Source: Acidobacteriota bacterium
GTDB lineage: Bacteria > Acidobacteriota > Vicinamibacteria > Vicinamibacterales > JACQTH01
Assembly (NCBI GenBank): GCA_016178075.1
Contig: JACOUA010000267.1
Location: 1 to 34,929, forward strand
DNA: 34,929 nucleotides
Reading direction: 5' to 3'
Both the position numbers and the translations under genes were made by a program. Positions 33,604 to 34,929 of this stretch are shown piece after piece (positions within the stretch are counted from its first letter, which is position 1; the number at the start of each line of letters is the position of its first letter). The notes beneath the pieces are model-generated. The model made no database searches and was not told where the DNA came from. It saw only the letters and a list, made by a program, of their open reading frames with translations.

Positions 33604-33807
33604 TCGAGAGGCGACCATTCTAGCCCCGCCGTCAGTGCGCGGCAATCCCACGGCAGGCCGGCGACTCGGGCGGCAACAGACGACATTCGGCCCGTGTCGT
33701 GTTCTGCCGCTTGCTGGGCGCTCATCGCCCCCTTACGTTGTCGGCCGAGGTCCAACACGTCTCCTGAACGCGCGCGCGCCCCGGATTTTCTGAGGCGCGT
33801 CCGTCTA
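33604..33807 (-). promoter_or_regulatory. Conserved upstream block, copy 2
   Basis: The 204-base counterpart of 28257-28462. The palindrome-like site is at 33735-33760 (ACGTTGTCGG, GCCGAGG, TCCAACACGT), with one arm base changed. It lies in the 386-base gap between the PD40 regulator and the divergent outer-membrane gene; the rest of that gap holds the TGAC array and a promoter, and no other gene. Confidence 0.75.
33617..33645 (-). promoter_or_regulatory. Candidate promoter of the PD40 regulator
   Basis: Minus strand: TTGCCG (33645-33640), 17 bases, TAGAAT (33622-33617). Transcription would start near 33610, giving a 25-base leader with AGGAG before ATG 33585. Confidence 0.55.
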
Positions 33808-33867
33808 TGGCGTGCGTGAGGCCGAAATAGGGCTCACGACGAATGACCGGCGCGCCCCACAGACACT

Positions 33868-33940
33868 TGACCGTCGTTGCTGACGATCCTTGACGATTCT
33901 TGACGCGAACCTGACAACGTCGCGCGACTCGCTCGATACA
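33868..33940 (+). promoter_or_regulatory. Phased TGAC boxes and promoter of the outer-membrane gene
   Basis: TGAC occurs in the same orientation at 33868, 33881, 33891, 33901 and 33912 (spacings 13, 10, 10, 11), about one helical turn apart, with another at 33844. The last box forms a -35 (CTGACA 33911-33916), followed after 18 bases by GATACA (33935-33940). Such arrays at a -35 are typical of activator sites for OmpR/PhoB-type response regulators; the actual factor is unknown. Confidence 0.5.
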
Positions 33941-33971
33941 TTCGCGCTCACGAACCATGAGGAGGACCCAA

Positions 33972-34670
33972 ATGCCGAAGCCGCCGTTTGCCGTCATCGT
34001 CGCCATCGTCGTCGTCGCCTGTGTGTTTCCCGCCGGCGCCAGTGCCCAGGACCAGGGGTCGCACTGGGGCGTGAGCGGCACGGTCGTGCCCCTCTGGAAG
34101 GTGCCGACCGCGCTCGGACAAGTCATGAAGGCCGACCAGATCGATTTCACCGGGTCCGAGCTGCGCGTCGGCGTGGCGCGCGGCCGCGATCTCGGTGGCG
34201 ACTGGGGCGTGTCGTTCGTGCGGAAAACGGTGAAGGACGGCTCGCGAGTCGTCCAGCACAAGGAAAACGCGCCGGGTAACAACTTCTATCTCACGCAGGG
34301 CGTCGCGCTGACCGGCGTTGAAGCCTACAAGTTCGTGCCATTCACCACGATCCGGCAACGGGTGCAGATCGGGATGAACTTCGGCGGCGGCGTCGCGACG
34401 TTCCGAGGTTCGGTCGAATCCCATGAGCAGAAGCAGAGCTTCACGTTCGATCCGGCGACCCAGCGGGGAACCGTGACCTATCGGGAGGTCGTCGAGATGC
34501 ACGACATAAGCAAGGAAGTCGACATCAAGGTGCTGCCGCTCGCGCGGGTCGAGGCGGCCGTCGCAGTTTTGGTCGCGCCAGGCCTGAAGGTTCGCGGCAC
34601 CGGCGGTTTCAATTTCCCCGGCTATCAAGTTGCGAGCGTGTCGCTCGTCTACTTGTTCGGCGCACGGTGA
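33972..34670 (+). CDS. Secreted, probably outer-membrane beta-barrel protein
   Basis: A 232-residue protein. ATG 33972 is preferred over 33957 because AGGAGG ends 6 bases before it. A signal peptide covers residues 1-26 (FAVIVAIVVVACVFPAGASA, cut before QDQGSHW). The mature part alternates short polar and hydrophobic strands (WGVSGTVVPLWKV, GSELRVGVARGRDLGGDWGV, RVQIGMNFGGGVATF) and ends in a strand, VASVSLVYLFGAR, suggesting a small barrel. I do not recognise a specific family. It stands alone behind a TGAC-array promoter, divergent from the PD40 regulator, and is followed by another exported protein gene 88 bases on. Confidence 0.75.
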   Translation: MPKPPFAVIVAIVVVACVFPAGASAQDQGSHWGVSGTVVPLWKVPTALGQVMKADQIDFTGSELRVGVARGRDLGGDWGVSFVRKTVKDGSRVVQHKENAPGNNFYLTQGVALTGVEAYKFVPFTTIRQRVQIGMNFGGGVATFRGSVESHEQKQSFTFDPATQRGTVTYREVVEMHDISKEVDIKVLPLARVEAAVAVLVAPGLKVRGTGGFNFPGYQVASVSLVYLFGAR

Positions 34671-34758
34671 GTTCGTCGCGTCCTGCCGGGGCGCAGCCGA
34701 TGTTGGGATGCTCGGTCAGTCACGAACGACCTATCGGACACAACTAGGAGGAACGGTC

Positions 34759-34929
34759 ATGAACAGCACATCGACTCGAGCGCGGTTAGCGCTGGTCTTC
34801 GGGATCGTCGCGGTCACGGTCGCGTTCCTTGCGAACAGAACCGAGGCGCAGCAGGGGAATGCGACCGGCACCTGGTCCGGAACTGGAATTGGGACGAAGT
34901 GCTCGAATCCCTCGCCCACCTCGCCGGCG
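34759..34929 (+). CDS. Exported protein, N-terminal part (cut by right edge)
   Basis: An open frame of 57 codons from ATG 34759, with AGGAGG about 8 bases upstream. A signal peptide (RLALVFGIVAVTVAFLANRT, cut after TEA) is followed by QQGNATGTWSGTGIGTKCSN, a glycine/threonine-rich start that I cannot assign. It lies in the same direction as the preceding secreted protein and may be co-transcribed with it. Confidence 0.65.
   Translation, partial: MNSTSTRARLALVFGIVAVTVAFLANRTEAQQGNATGTWSGTGIGTKCSNPSPTSPA

Noticed and set aside
33586-33651. Longer start for the PD40 regulator
   Set aside because: It would begin upstream of the likely transcription start and lacks a Shine-Dalgarno, while ATG 33585 has AGGAG.

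Overview
The window looks like a chromosomal segment of a GC-rich, Gram-negative bacterium, most probably an Acidobacteriota of the Vicinamibacteria type. This rests on three things: a carboxypeptidase-regulatory-domain TonB-like receptor, two large transmembrane one-component regulators with a shared N-terminal HTH (typical of that group), and a division cluster whose MurE carries the meso-diaminopimelate DNPR motif. This is inferred from gene content only; no rRNA or tRNA is present.

Left part (1-4359, minus strand): a tightly overlapping set reading ychF > GT4 > GT2 > GT2 > GT39 (the last runs off the left edge). It encodes a translation-associated GTPase/ATPase followed by membrane-linked sugar-transfer enzymes. 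The GT39 gene carries, in frame, a dispersed repeat whose second copy lies between ychF and mraZ.

Middle (4710-21387, plus strand): a nearly complete dcw (division and cell wall) cluster behind a strong-looking sigma70-type promoter: mraZ, rsmH, ftsL, ftsI (with PASTA), murE, murF, mraY, murD, ftsW, murG, murC, ftsQ, ftsA, ftsZ. These genes make UDP-MurNAc-pentapeptide (MurC-F), lipid I and II (MraY, MurG), polymerise and crosslink septal peptidoglycan (FtsW, FtsI), and build the division machine (FtsL, FtsQ, FtsA, FtsZ). murB and ddl are absent. murE is damaged as written: its central part is missing and the frame changes. Repeat-rich spacers interrupt the cluster between murD and ftsW and between ftsQ and ftsA.

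Next (21507-25618): a B12-type radical SAM protein, a small SpoVG-like protein, AcpS, a PgeF/YfiH family protein with a frameshift in a G run, and a pair of small genes (a short membrane protein, and a coiled-coil protein with 33-bp tandem repeats and a C-terminal membrane anchor).

Right part (25853-33810, minus strand): an accessory locus in which two paralogous HTH-transmembrane regulators, one with a TPR sensor half and one with a TolB/PD40 propeller, flank an outer-membrane receptor. Each regulator is preceded by its own copy of a ~205-bp conserved upstream block holding a promoter-like -10 and a 26-bp inverted repeat. A relic of a third regulator's 3' end abuts the receptor gene. This is the best candidate for an undescribed system. 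Beyond it, on the plus strand, are a secreted/outer-membrane protein behind a phased TGAC-box array and the start of another exported protein cut by the right edge.

Three genes between 24.4 and 28.3 kb each look like they lost one base. Together with murE this suggests either sequence/assembly errors or real decay, and the affected entries should be read with that in mind.
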